Shown here: one piece after another, positions 52,870-60,460 of the stretch
How the letters are laid out: every line of letters begins with the position of its first letter
How positions within the stretch are numbered: the stretch's first letter is position 1
DNA from: Balneolaceae bacterium
GTDB lineage: Bacteria; Bacteroidota; Rhodothermia; Balneolales; Balneolaceae
Direction of reading: 5' to 3'
Assembly (NCBI GenBank): GCA_017643365.1
Contig: JAEPNO010000005.1
Location: 62,001 to 126,000 of the forward strand
DNA: 64,000 bases
The notes under the pieces: generated by a model
What the model saw: the letters and a program-made list of their open reading frames with translations, nothing else
Told to the model about the DNA's origin: nothing
The model's database searches: none
Made by a program: the position numbers and the translations under genes

Positions 52870-54639
52870 GTGAAATCAGGTAAACAATATACCGGAATTG
52901 TTCTTGAAGCTGATAGCCTCAAATTTGCTGTTATCCAGATTAAGGATAAAAAAGTACAGCTCGTTAAAATCGACCGGGTTTCACTAGTAGAAAAACTAGA
53001 TTCACAAGCGCCAAGTGCTGATTTAGATGATGTATTTGGGGAATCTAGTGATGATGTATTTGATTTAGATAGTGCATTAAATGATAACGGTGGCGGTTCA
53101 GAAATTGATTTAGATGACGATTTATTAGGTGGTCTTGATGATGATATCTTAAGCGATCTGGACGATGATATTCTTGGGGAAATCGGTGACGATATTGATC
53201 TTGAAATAGATGAACTCGAGAAAGGAGATGAAATTGTAGACGTTGATGAGGTAGATGAGACAGAAGGTCCTATTTCAAACGAAATCCAAGTATTCAATTT
53301 TCTATCCGAGCTTGATCCTAAAAGAGTTGATGTTGGCTTAAACATTCCTGCCGGTACTGCAATATTCCAAGTACTTAAAGATGTTGACTTTAACGAGGTA
53401 AAAAAGAAAGATCTTAAAGTAATTATTGATGATCGCTTAGAAGCACTTTATGGCGATCCTAAAGATCAAGACTTCTATTCTTACGGTGTTCGTGATGACG
53501 GTGCATTGGTGCTTTCAAGTATCGATGAACAACCAATGATGCTTTCACTAATCGATAGAGTTGCTACGCTTTATCGTGGTAAAATTTTTATAAGTGAGAT
53601 TTTACCGGATGAATCGATTTTATTGGCAATGGTTAAAGCCAATTATGAACTCGATGACGAAAAAATCACCTGTGTTCTACAGTTTTCTGAGCTTAATTGC
53701 CGTGTGATTTTCATGAAGGGGGATAAGCTTTGGTTAGTATCTCCAATTATTACCGAAGGTGTTCGCTCACGTAAATTTTTGAACACGGTATTCTCGAAAA
53801 TCCTTTTCCAGTTAGATACCGGTGAAGTTCCAAATCTGGATCGATTGATCATTTGTAATAACTCGCTAGGCGAGGAAGGTATATCGTTCTTTAAAGAGCG
53901 TTTTCCTGATGTTGAAGTTTCAGAGTTTGAATTCGCTGAAGAGTACTTCGATCCGCAAGAGCATACGCTTGATTCAATTGCTCCCTTTACCACGGCAATT
54001 GGTACTGCTTGGGCTGCATCAAAATTCGAAAAGGATGTATTTTCAGGAATTTCATTCTTGCCTAAATATGTAGTCGATCGGCAGAAAATTTTTAAGCTGC
54101 AGTGGCATGGTTTTGTTTTACTATTGTTGGTGTTCTTTTCGATTCCCGGAATTAACCTTCTGTGGCAACAACATTTTGAGGATATAAACAGATTAGAATC
54201 AGAAATATCATTGGTTGACACACAATTGCAATCTTACGCCCCAACGGTAAATAACTATAATCGAATTAGCAGTCAGTTAAGTCAAATTCAGGATAACCTA
54301 GTGTTGATGAATACGCTTGCTGAAAATTCAATCACATGGTCGGTTAATTTGCACAGGATTAACTCTGGAATTGATAATATTGGTGGTGTTTGGCTTACAA
54401 ATATCACTCCGGGTGATGAACCTAATACGTTAGAAATTCAAGGTATTGCTCGGTACAGAGATCGAGTAGGCGCCGTTGCTGAGCTATTTGCTGATGCAAC
54501 TCTTTTGGATGTAACCAGAGCTGAAATTCGAGAAGTTGAAGTATATAACTTCAGTTATTATGTAAATAAAATTGTAGCAAATACAGATGTTTACACTCCT
54601 CAAAACCTACAAGGTATGGGAGACCTAATCGGCAATTAA
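52870..54639 (+). CDS. PilM-PilN fusion protein (GspL-like) with acidic insert
   Basis: A 589-residue protein that appears to join two assembly platform proteins. Residues 1-45 and 136-400 form a PilM/GspL-like actin-type fold (YTGIVLEADSLKFAVIQI; later SLIDRVATLYRGKIFISEIL). Between them, residues 50-135, is an Asp-rich stretch with repeated LDDDIL units. A membrane helix (about 412-431), a coiled coil (432-475) and a ferredoxin-like PilN domain follow (IGGVWLTNITPGDEPN). In classic type IV pili PilM and PilN are separate; here the fusion resembles GspL. Translation starts at a GTG. Confidence 0.78.
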   Translation: MKSGKQYTGIVLEADSLKFAVIQIKDKKVQLVKIDRVSLVEKLDSQAPSADLDDVFGESSDDVFDLDSALNDNGGGSEIDLDDDLLGGLDDDILSDLDDDILGEIGDDIDLEIDELEKGDEIVDVDEVDETEGPISNEIQVFNFLSELDPKRVDVGLNIPAGTAIFQVLKDVDFNEVKKKDLKVIIDDRLEALYGDPKDQDFYSYGVRDDGALVLSSIDEQPMMLSLIDRVATLYRGKIFISEILPDESILLAMVKANYELDDEKITCVLQFSELNCRVIFMKGDKLWLVSPIITEGVRSRKFLNTVFSKILFQLDTGEVPNLDRLIICNNSLGEEGISFFKERFPDVEVSEFEFAEEYFDPQEHTLDSIAPFTTAIGTAWAASKFEKDVFSGISFLPKYVVDRQKIFKLQWHGFVLLLLVFFSIPGINLLWQQHFEDINRLESEISLVDTQLQSYAPTVNNYNRISSQLSQIQDNLVLMNTLAENSITWSVNLHRINSGIDNIGGVWLTNITPGDEPNTLEIQGIARYRDRVGAVAELFADATLLDVTRAEIREVEVYNFSYYVNKIVANTDVYTPQNLQGMGDLIGN

Positions 54640-55502
54640 TGTCATACGCACTACGAAATACCCTAATTCTATTAACCACACTCTCATTAATTGTAGGGTT
54701 GGGATTCGCATATTCTAAATTCTTTTTAGAATCGAAAGTTGAAGACTTGCAAAATTCACTTGTCGAAAAACAAAACGATTTAGTATCAAAAGAAGATATC
54801 AATACCCAATTTACTGAGCTTAACGAGCGCTATATTGCAGCTCTTGAAGTAATTTCGAATTACGACAAAATTCTTTTTAGTTCTAATAAACCGGATGATG
54901 TATTCGATTTTTTGAATAGAGTAAACCAAGAAGGTGGTTTCCAAATTTATTACGATTACATTTTTTCCGATTCTTTACCAAGTGCTGAATATGGCATCCT
55001 TCAATCATCAATTGCCGGATATAGTAAATACGATGCCTTAACTGACTTTATAAATCGAATTGAACACTCACAGTTATTAAATAAAGTGAGTAACCTCACA
55101 ATTTCACCTGCCCGACAAGATGATGATTTAAGAATGGTTAATTTCTCGTTTGATCTTGAAAGTTATTACGAAAAAACCAATCTATTCGACTCATTAGGTA
55201 GAAATTACAGTATAAATCTGGATGAAGATATCTCAACCTATAACCCACTTTATCCGTTAATACAACCATCTGTTCAAGCCAACATCAATGGTTTAATTAA
55301 CATCCAAAGTTCTAAACTAATTGGTATGACAGCCAATCGTGTATTTGTAAGAGATCAAACCGGAAGGATCGCATCACTTAAAGAAGGTGATCAAGTTTAT
55401 CTTGGTAGCTTAGTATCAATTGATTTACAAAATAAAAAAGCTACCTTTAATTTAGACGTAGGCGGCATAGAAGAAGTAGTTACCCTGGAGGTAGTTCGAT
55501 GA
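54639..55502 (+). CDS. PilO-like protein with PilP-like C-terminus
   Basis: A 287-residue single-pass protein: membrane helix at 7-25, coiled coil at 30-75, a PilO-type ferredoxin-like domain at about 85-180 (FDFLNRVNQEGGFQI; ALTDFINRIEHS), and a C-terminal beta domain at about 205-287 (LIGMTANRVFVRDQTGRIASLKEGDQVYLG) that resembles the homology region of PilP or GspC. PilN-PilO form the alignment ring and PilP contacts the secretin, so this protein could link both. It overlaps the upstream gene by 1 nt and the secretin gene by 4 nt. Confidence 0.75.
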   Translation: MSYALRNTLILLTTLSLIVGLGFAYSKFFLESKVEDLQNSLVEKQNDLVSKEDINTQFTELNERYIAALEVISNYDKILFSSNKPDDVFDFLNRVNQEGGFQIYYDYIFSDSLPSAEYGILQSSIAGYSKYDALTDFINRIEHSQLLNKVSNLTISPARQDDDLRMVNFSFDLESYYEKTNLFDSLGRNYSINLDEDISTYNPLYPLIQPSVQANINGLINIQSSKLIGMTANRVFVRDQTGRIASLKEGDQVYLGSLVSIDLQNKKATFNLDVGGIEEVVTLEVVR

Positions 55503-57448
55503 AAAACAATAAATTATATCATTTACAGAAGTTTAAGATTGCTTTGCTAGCAATGTTAACTGTGGTTTGTGTGCCTTATTTGGCAGTTGCTCAAGATGAA
55601 TATCCGCGTGAATATACCAACCCAGATGAAATTGTAGCCTTTGACCGTAGTACAAGCTATACAGAAGCGATTGAGGTAATTAACCAATTCTATCAGGAGT
55701 ACCGGAACAAGTTTATTATAGATCAAACAGGAACTACAGGTGCAATTGGTGTTGCTTTACCGGCAATGCACTGGCAAGACGCTCTAGAATTTATTCTACG
55801 ATTAAAAAACTTAACATTAGTTGAAGCTGATGATTATGTAGAGATTGTTACTTTAGCATCGGTTACACCACAGGAAGAGCGACAATCAGCTCAAGCTCAA
55901 GAAGGCGATATCAACCTTAGAACTCGCGAAATCAAAATCAATGCAACGTTTTTTGAAGGAAATAGAAGAGCTCTGCAAGAAATTGGTGTTGATTGGTCTA
56001 CACTAAGAGGAACCGTTCCAACAGAACTTAATGATATTGTTGGAGGTGAAGGTGCCGGAGGTGGAGAAGGACTTCCAAATACAGGCTTTTCAGATCAATT
56101 TGTTTCGATAAACTCATTTAATGCGGCAAATGTATCTCAAAACGTTTTTAATGCGCTCGTAAATTTGGGCCCATTTGGTGAAGGTGATAATGCAATAAGT
56201 GTGCAGGCTCTTTTTAATGCATTTGAAGCAGATAACCTGGGTGAAGTTCTTGCCACACCATTTACAAAAGTACTTGATGGACAAGAAGGTAGAGTACAGG
56301 TTGGACAGGATTTCTCGATTAAGCAGCGAGATATAGCCGGAAATGTAACCGATCAATTTTTTAGTACTGGAACCATTTTAACTGTAACACCTACTGTAAT
56401 TGAAATAAATGATACTTCATTTATTCACTTAGACATTGAAGTCGAACGATCATCTGCACAGCCGGATGCGGTAAGTACAATCATCAACAAACAGCAAGCT
56501 TCAACACAAGCACTTTTGCTGGATGGAGAGGCAACTACCATTGCCGGTTTATATCGAACCGAGGAATCTAACGTTCGCCGCGGAATACCAATTTTAAAAG
56601 ATTTACCGCCATGGTTTTTCGGATTACGTTACCTGTTCGGTTATAACTCAAACGATTATCTTGAAAACGAGCTGATCATTATTGTTCAAGCTTCACTCGA
56701 AAAAACGGTGAGAGAACGTGCTAATGCTCAATTTGCAAATAAACAGAGCATTCTAGATTCTGAACGTGATTACATGCGCAGTAATTTAGAAGCAGTATTT
56801 AACAATAATTTGTTGACTACTCAGGCTGATATGCGTCAAAACTTAGATACGTTTGTATCGAACGATGATGAAGCAACAACAACTTCCACTGAACCTGAAA
56901 ATTCTAATTCTAATACTGTAGAAAATACCAACACAGAAGAAACAGATAATACAGGAATGGAAAATGAAGTAGCAGGAGATTCCGGTGAGACGGAAATGGA
57001 AACAACGGAAGAAACTCCGGATAATCCATCTACAGAAGTAAAACCTGTTGCTGAAGTTGAACTTACTCCAGAGCAGCAACAATTGGCCGATGAACTAAGT
57101 ATGCCGGTTGAAAACCCAGAATTGATGGTATTGGTACCTCGTGCATTTAGCTTAAACGAGTATTTAGAACAACAGCAAAATGGTGAAATTGAGCCGGAAA
57201 TTATTGAATCAGATGATCACAAATTCTTTGTAATCGGAGGCTCATTTATAGTTCGAAATAATGCGAATCGTTTCAATCAAACTTTAATGGATGAAGGCTT
57301 CGAAACCCGAATACTATTCCACCCGGAGTCTAGATTCAATTTTGTAGCCTATCAAGGGTTCGCCACATTTGAAGAAGCAGTTGCTTATCTAATGTCGATC
57401 AGAGACAATGTAAACTCTGATGCGTGGTTGTTTACGCTTCCCAAATAA
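55499..57448 (+). CDS. PilQ/GspD secretin with C-terminal SPOR domain
   Basis: A 649-residue outer-membrane secretin. Signal peptide residues 1-32 (cut after AVAQ), one STN/N0-like domain at 45-125, and a secretin core at about 145-400 with VGQDFSIKQ, GTILTVTPTVIE and RRGIPILKDLPPWF. Then a Thr/Glu-rich linker (455-535) leads to a SPOR-type domain at 572-649 (FFVIGGSFIVRNNANRF... DEGFETRILF). SPOR domains bind denuded peptidoglycan; fused to a secretin this would anchor or localise the channel at the cell wall. It has fewer N domains than GspD. It ends the cluster. Confidence 0.88.
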   Translation: MKNNKLYHLQKFKIALLAMLTVVCVPYLAVAQDEYPREYTNPDEIVAFDRSTSYTEAIEVINQFYQEYRNKFIIDQTGTTGAIGVALPAMHWQDALEFILRLKNLTLVEADDYVEIVTLASVTPQEERQSAQAQEGDINLRTREIKINATFFEGNRRALQEIGVDWSTLRGTVPTELNDIVGGEGAGGGEGLPNTGFSDQFVSINSFNAANVSQNVFNALVNLGPFGEGDNAISVQALFNAFEADNLGEVLATPFTKVLDGQEGRVQVGQDFSIKQRDIAGNVTDQFFSTGTILTVTPTVIEINDTSFIHLDIEVERSSAQPDAVSTIINKQQASTQALLLDGEATTIAGLYRTEESNVRRGIPILKDLPPWFFGLRYLFGYNSNDYLENELIIIVQASLEKTVRERANAQFANKQSILDSERDYMRSNLEAVFNNNLLTTQADMRQNLDTFVSNDDEATTTSTEPENSNSNTVENTNTEETDNTGMENEVAGDSGETEMETTEETPDNPSTEVKPVAEVELTPEQQQLADELSMPVENPELMVLVPRAFSLNEYLEQQQNGEIEPEIIESDDHKFFVIGGSFIVRNNANRFNQTLMDEGFETRILFHPESRFNFVAYQGFATFEEAVAYLMSIRDNVNSDAWLFTLPK

Positions 57449-57454
57449 AACGGT

Positions 57455-58237
57455 TTAAGCATGGTTATGGATGAAGTCGATGGAGATCTTATTAAAGATC
57501 CTCGGCTTCTCCACATTGCAAACATGTCCACAATTCTCGATTACTTCTAGGTATGCGTGCTGGTGATCGGCAACGATTTGCTCAACCGGGGGAAGAAACA
57601 TATAATCTTCTCGGCCCATTACATACAACATTGGCGTGTCGATTTCCTTTTCCTTAAAGTATTTAAGTAATGGATTTACCGAATTCGTTAGTTTAAACCA
57701 GCGCATGAACTCTTTTTGGTAAAGTTTTTTTGCTTCACCAATAAATAGATTTCTAGCTTTAGCGTGGCGTTTTCGGGGCATGATTATCCACGCAAAAAAA
57801 CGATACAACCACATATAAGGCACGAATTTTTTAAATGTATTTCCTAGAAATACTAACAGCCTTGAGCGCACATTCAGCCTGGTAATAGCTCCACAAAGAA
57901 TGGCTGATTTAACACGATCCGGTGCAATTTCACTTAAATTTCGAATGATGATTGTACCTAAAGAAACACCTATAAAGTGAGCTCTCTCTATGTTTAAGTG
58001 ATCCAGTACTTGCAACACATCCTTGCTGATGTCATCGAAGGTGTAGTCTTCTTCGTAATACAATTGCAATGCATCTTTTGATTTTCCATGACCTCTCAGA
58101 TCAACAAGAAGCACATTAAACGCACTTTTAAAGGCTTTTAACTGCTGAAACCAAATAGATGAACTTCCACCTGCGCCGTGTACAAATACAACCCATTCTT
58201 TACTCTCTTTTTTTTCGTATTTCTTATAGTAAAGCAC
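57455..58237 (-). CDS. alpha/beta hydrolase
   Basis: A 260-residue alpha/beta hydrolase. Oxyanion motif VFVHGAGGSSSIWFQQ near the N-terminus, LLVDLRGHGKS, nucleophile elbow GVSLGT (Ser), the Asp in MGREDYMF and the catalytic His in NCGHVCNVEKP near the C-terminus. Esterase or lactonase activity is likely; the substrate is unknown. The start is a GTG at 58237; no in-frame ATG lies upstream. It is convergent with the secretin gene (6-base gap) and divergent from the OlsB-like gene. Confidence 0.88.
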   Translation of the reverse strand: MLYYKKYEKKESKEWVVFVHGAGGSSSIWFQQLKAFKSAFNVLLVDLRGHGKSKDALQLYYEEDYTFDDISKDVLQVLDHLNIERAHFIGVSLGTIIIRNLSEIAPDRVKSAILCGAITRLNVRSRLLVFLGNTFKKFVPYMWLYRFFAWIIMPRKRHAKARNLFIGEAKKLYQKEFMRWFKLTNSVNPLLKYFKEKEIDTPMLYVMGREDYMFLPPVEQIVADHQHAYLEVIENCGHVCNVEKPRIFNKISIDFIHNHA

Positions 58238-58342
58238 TCGGCACTAAAATTTACATTACTTTTTTGTGATGAATTTATATACTGTTAATGCTTAGATAAC
58301 AGTTCACCGCTATTTTTAACTAGTTATCTAAAACTAAGCAGA

Positions 58343-59128
58343 ATGAGCCTTATCAACAATTATATATCATCAACAAAAGTAGCCGATTTTTCAATTCCGG
58401 GGCAGAAATATTCTGTTAAAATTGCATCCAATCGGAAAGAAGTAGAAAAAGCTCTGCGTTTACGATTCGATGTGTTTAATATTGAATTGGGAGAGGGGCT
58501 CGAAAAGTCGTTCCAAACCTACATGGATGAAGATGAGTACGATGCTCAATGTCACCACCTAATTGTCGTTGAAAATAGCGCCAATGAAGTGATTGGTACC
58601 TACCGAATGCAGGATGATCAAATGGCGCAATCTGGAAATGGTTTTTATACTGCTCAAGAATTTGATATCTCTCATTTCCCAAATGATGTGTTAACAAACT
58701 CGGTTGAACTGGGCAGAGCCTGTATTCATCGAGATCACCGAAGCGGTAGGGTGTTATATTTGCTTTGGAGAGGCTTAGCCAAGTATCTTTCGCTTTCTGC
58801 AAAGAGATATTTATTTGGATGCTGTTCAATCACTTCACAAAATCCTGCCGAAGGCGAAGCTGTGTATAATTATTTAAAAGAAACCGGTGCTTTTCACCAA
58901 ACAATAACTATTCCTGTGCAATCAGAATTTGAATGTCTCTCACTTACAGCACAGTCTGCATATAATGATGAAGTGAAGCTTCCACAGTTATTTAAACTAT
59001 ATATGGATCTGGGCACCAAAGTTTGTAGTAAACCGGCCTTAGATCGAACTTTCAAAACCATCGACTATTTAATTTTGTTAGATAAAGAGTCTCTTTCTGA
59101 GCAATCGAAAGCACTTTTTTTGCGATAG
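58343..59128 (+). CDS. OlsB/GlsB-like amino acid N-acyltransferase (GNAT fold)
   Basis: A 261-residue protein of the ornithine/glycine lipid N-acyltransferase family (PF13444 type). Typical motifs are EKALRLRFDVFNIELGEG, DEYDAQCHHLIVVE, VIGTYRM and SVELGRACIHRDHRSG. OlsB joins a 3-hydroxyacyl chain from ACP to the amine of ornithine; GlsB of Bacteroides uses glycine. The gene is followed 17 bases later by a PlsC-type acyltransferase, the same pairing as in aminolipid operons, so an aminolipid role is strongly suggested. The amino acid used is not known. Confidence 0.88.
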   Translation: MSLINNYISSTKVADFSIPGQKYSVKIASNRKEVEKALRLRFDVFNIELGEGLEKSFQTYMDEDEYDAQCHHLIVVENSANEVIGTYRMQDDQMAQSGNGFYTAQEFDISHFPNDVLTNSVELGRACIHRDHRSGRVLYLLWRGLAKYLSLSAKRYLFGCCSITSQNPAEGEAVYNYLKETGAFHQTITIPVQSEFECLSLTAQSAYNDEVKLPQLFKLYMDLGTKVCSKPALDRTFKTIDYLILLDKESLSEQSKALFLR

Positions 59129-59145
59129 TTTTCATACTTTCTTGT

Positions 59146-59943
59146 ATGGCGAATTTGAGAGCGACTATTCGATTAATCCGATTCTTACTGTCTACGGTTT
59201 TTTATTATTCTGTGATACTTTTCGGAAATGTAATGTCCATTTTTGGGGCAGATAAAAAAGGATGGTCTGCCTTTGCGAGATATCGATGGGGACGATCTGT
59301 ATCCAAAATCATCGGAATGCGCATTCATATTGAAGGGGAGCCACCCAAACCACCATTTTTTTTAGTAGCCAATCACCTTAGCTATATTGATATTTGGGCT
59401 CTTTTCTCCACTGCTAAAGGGACTTTTATCGCAAAGAGTGACATCAGGAATTGGCCGATCGCCGGTTTTGTTTTGGCTACCTCGGGATTAATATTTGTAG
59501 ATCGCTCAAAACGAAGTGATGTAACTAGAGTGAATGCAGAGATCACCACTCATTTAACACCAACTCAAGGTATTTTTCTATTTCCCGAAAGTACAACCAG
59601 CAACGGCGAAGGTGTACTCCCATTTAAATCATCATTATTTCAGTATCCGGCTCAGGAAGAGATTCCCGTTTCTACGGCTACAATTACTTACACTTGCGAT
59701 AATAAAGAAGTAGATTGCTCGCTTGAACTTTGTTGGTGGAATGACACACCCTTTCCTATTCATTTTTGGAATGTTCTAAAAATTAAACAATTTGATGCTC
59801 ACGTAACATTCAGTACCGAAAAACTGCTTAGTTCAAACCGGAAAGAGTTGGCAAATAAAAGCTATCACATTGTTGCAAATCATTTTAAACCGGTAAATCA
59901 AAAAGATATTCATGAAAAAGAAACCGGCAGCATTACTGTTTAA
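59146..59943 (+). CDS. PlsC-type 1-acyl-glycerophosphate/OlsA-like acyltransferase
   Basis: A 265-residue membrane-associated acyltransferase. The catalytic NHxxxxD motif is NHLSYIDIW, followed by the substrate loops GLIFVDRSKRSD and FLFPESTTSNGEG. Helices near the N-terminus (14-35) anchor it. PlsC homologues next to an OlsB-type N-acyltransferase are OlsA/GlsA enzymes that add the second acyl chain to the 3-hydroxy group of the lyso-aminolipid. A role in glycerophospholipid synthesis instead cannot be excluded. Confidence 0.87.
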   Translation: MANLRATIRLIRFLLSTVFYYSVILFGNVMSIFGADKKGWSAFARYRWGRSVSKIIGMRIHIEGEPPKPPFFLVANHLSYIDIWALFSTAKGTFIAKSDIRNWPIAGFVLATSGLIFVDRSKRSDVTRVNAEITTHLTPTQGIFLFPESTTSNGEGVLPFKSSLFQYPAQEEIPVSTATITYTCDNKEVDCSLELCWWNDTPFPIHFWNVLKIKQFDAHVTFSTEKLLSSNRKELANKSYHIVANHFKPVNQKDIHEKETGSITV

Positions 59944-60457
59944 TATCCTCTTCATAGAGCAAGGCATTGAATTATTAGAAGAGATTTCTGACAAATTATA
60001 TACTCGTCAAAATGGAACCTACCATAAAAGTGGAATAGGCCGACATTTTCGACATATTATTGAACATTATTACAGTTTAATTGAAGCCGATTTTTGCGGT
60101 CAGATTAACTACGATGATAGGGAGCGAAATCTCAGGTTAGAAAATGATCGAGAATTCATGATAACGTCCCTTAAGCGTGTTAACGATTCATTGAAAAAGT
60201 TGGAGGAAACCCCGGATCGCTTGTTCAATAAAATAAGTGTGATAAGTAATGAGGGTCTAAAAGATGCTGATCAGATTGCGAGCGAATCTTCTGTTTTACG
60301 TGAACTTCAATTTTTGATAAGTCACACCGTTCATCATTACGCATTAATTGGGTTGATATTACGAACGCACGGCTTTAACCCGAAGGATGATTTTGGCGTT
60401 GCTCCATCTACATTGGCACACGAAAAGCGAAAAGAATCGGTTGAGAAAGCTTCCTAA
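59912..60457 (+). CDS. DinB-like four-helix protein
   Basis: A 181-residue helical protein of the DinB superfamily. Likely metal ligands are His residues in GRHFRHIIEHYYSLI and HTVHHYALIG, at the positions used by DinB-fold enzymes. Members include thiol transferases and metal-dependent hydrolases, and many have unknown activity. The start (59912) overlaps the acyltransferase gene by 32 nt, so translation is coupled. Its position suggests a role in the lipid pathway, which is inference. Confidence 0.75.
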   Translation: MKKKPAALLFNILFIEQGIELLEEISDKLYTRQNGTYHKSGIGRHFRHIIEHYYSLIEADFCGQINYDDRERNLRLENDREFMITSLKRVNDSLKKLEETPDRLFNKISVISNEGLKDADQIASESSVLRELQFLISHTVHHYALIGLILRTHGFNPKDDFGVAPSTLAHEKRKESVEKAS

Positions 60458-60460
60458 CTA

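Noticed and set aside
53643-54221. 192-codon minus-strand frame inside the PilM-PilN gene
   Set aside because: Antisense shadow with Ser/Asn-rich low complexity; no domain.
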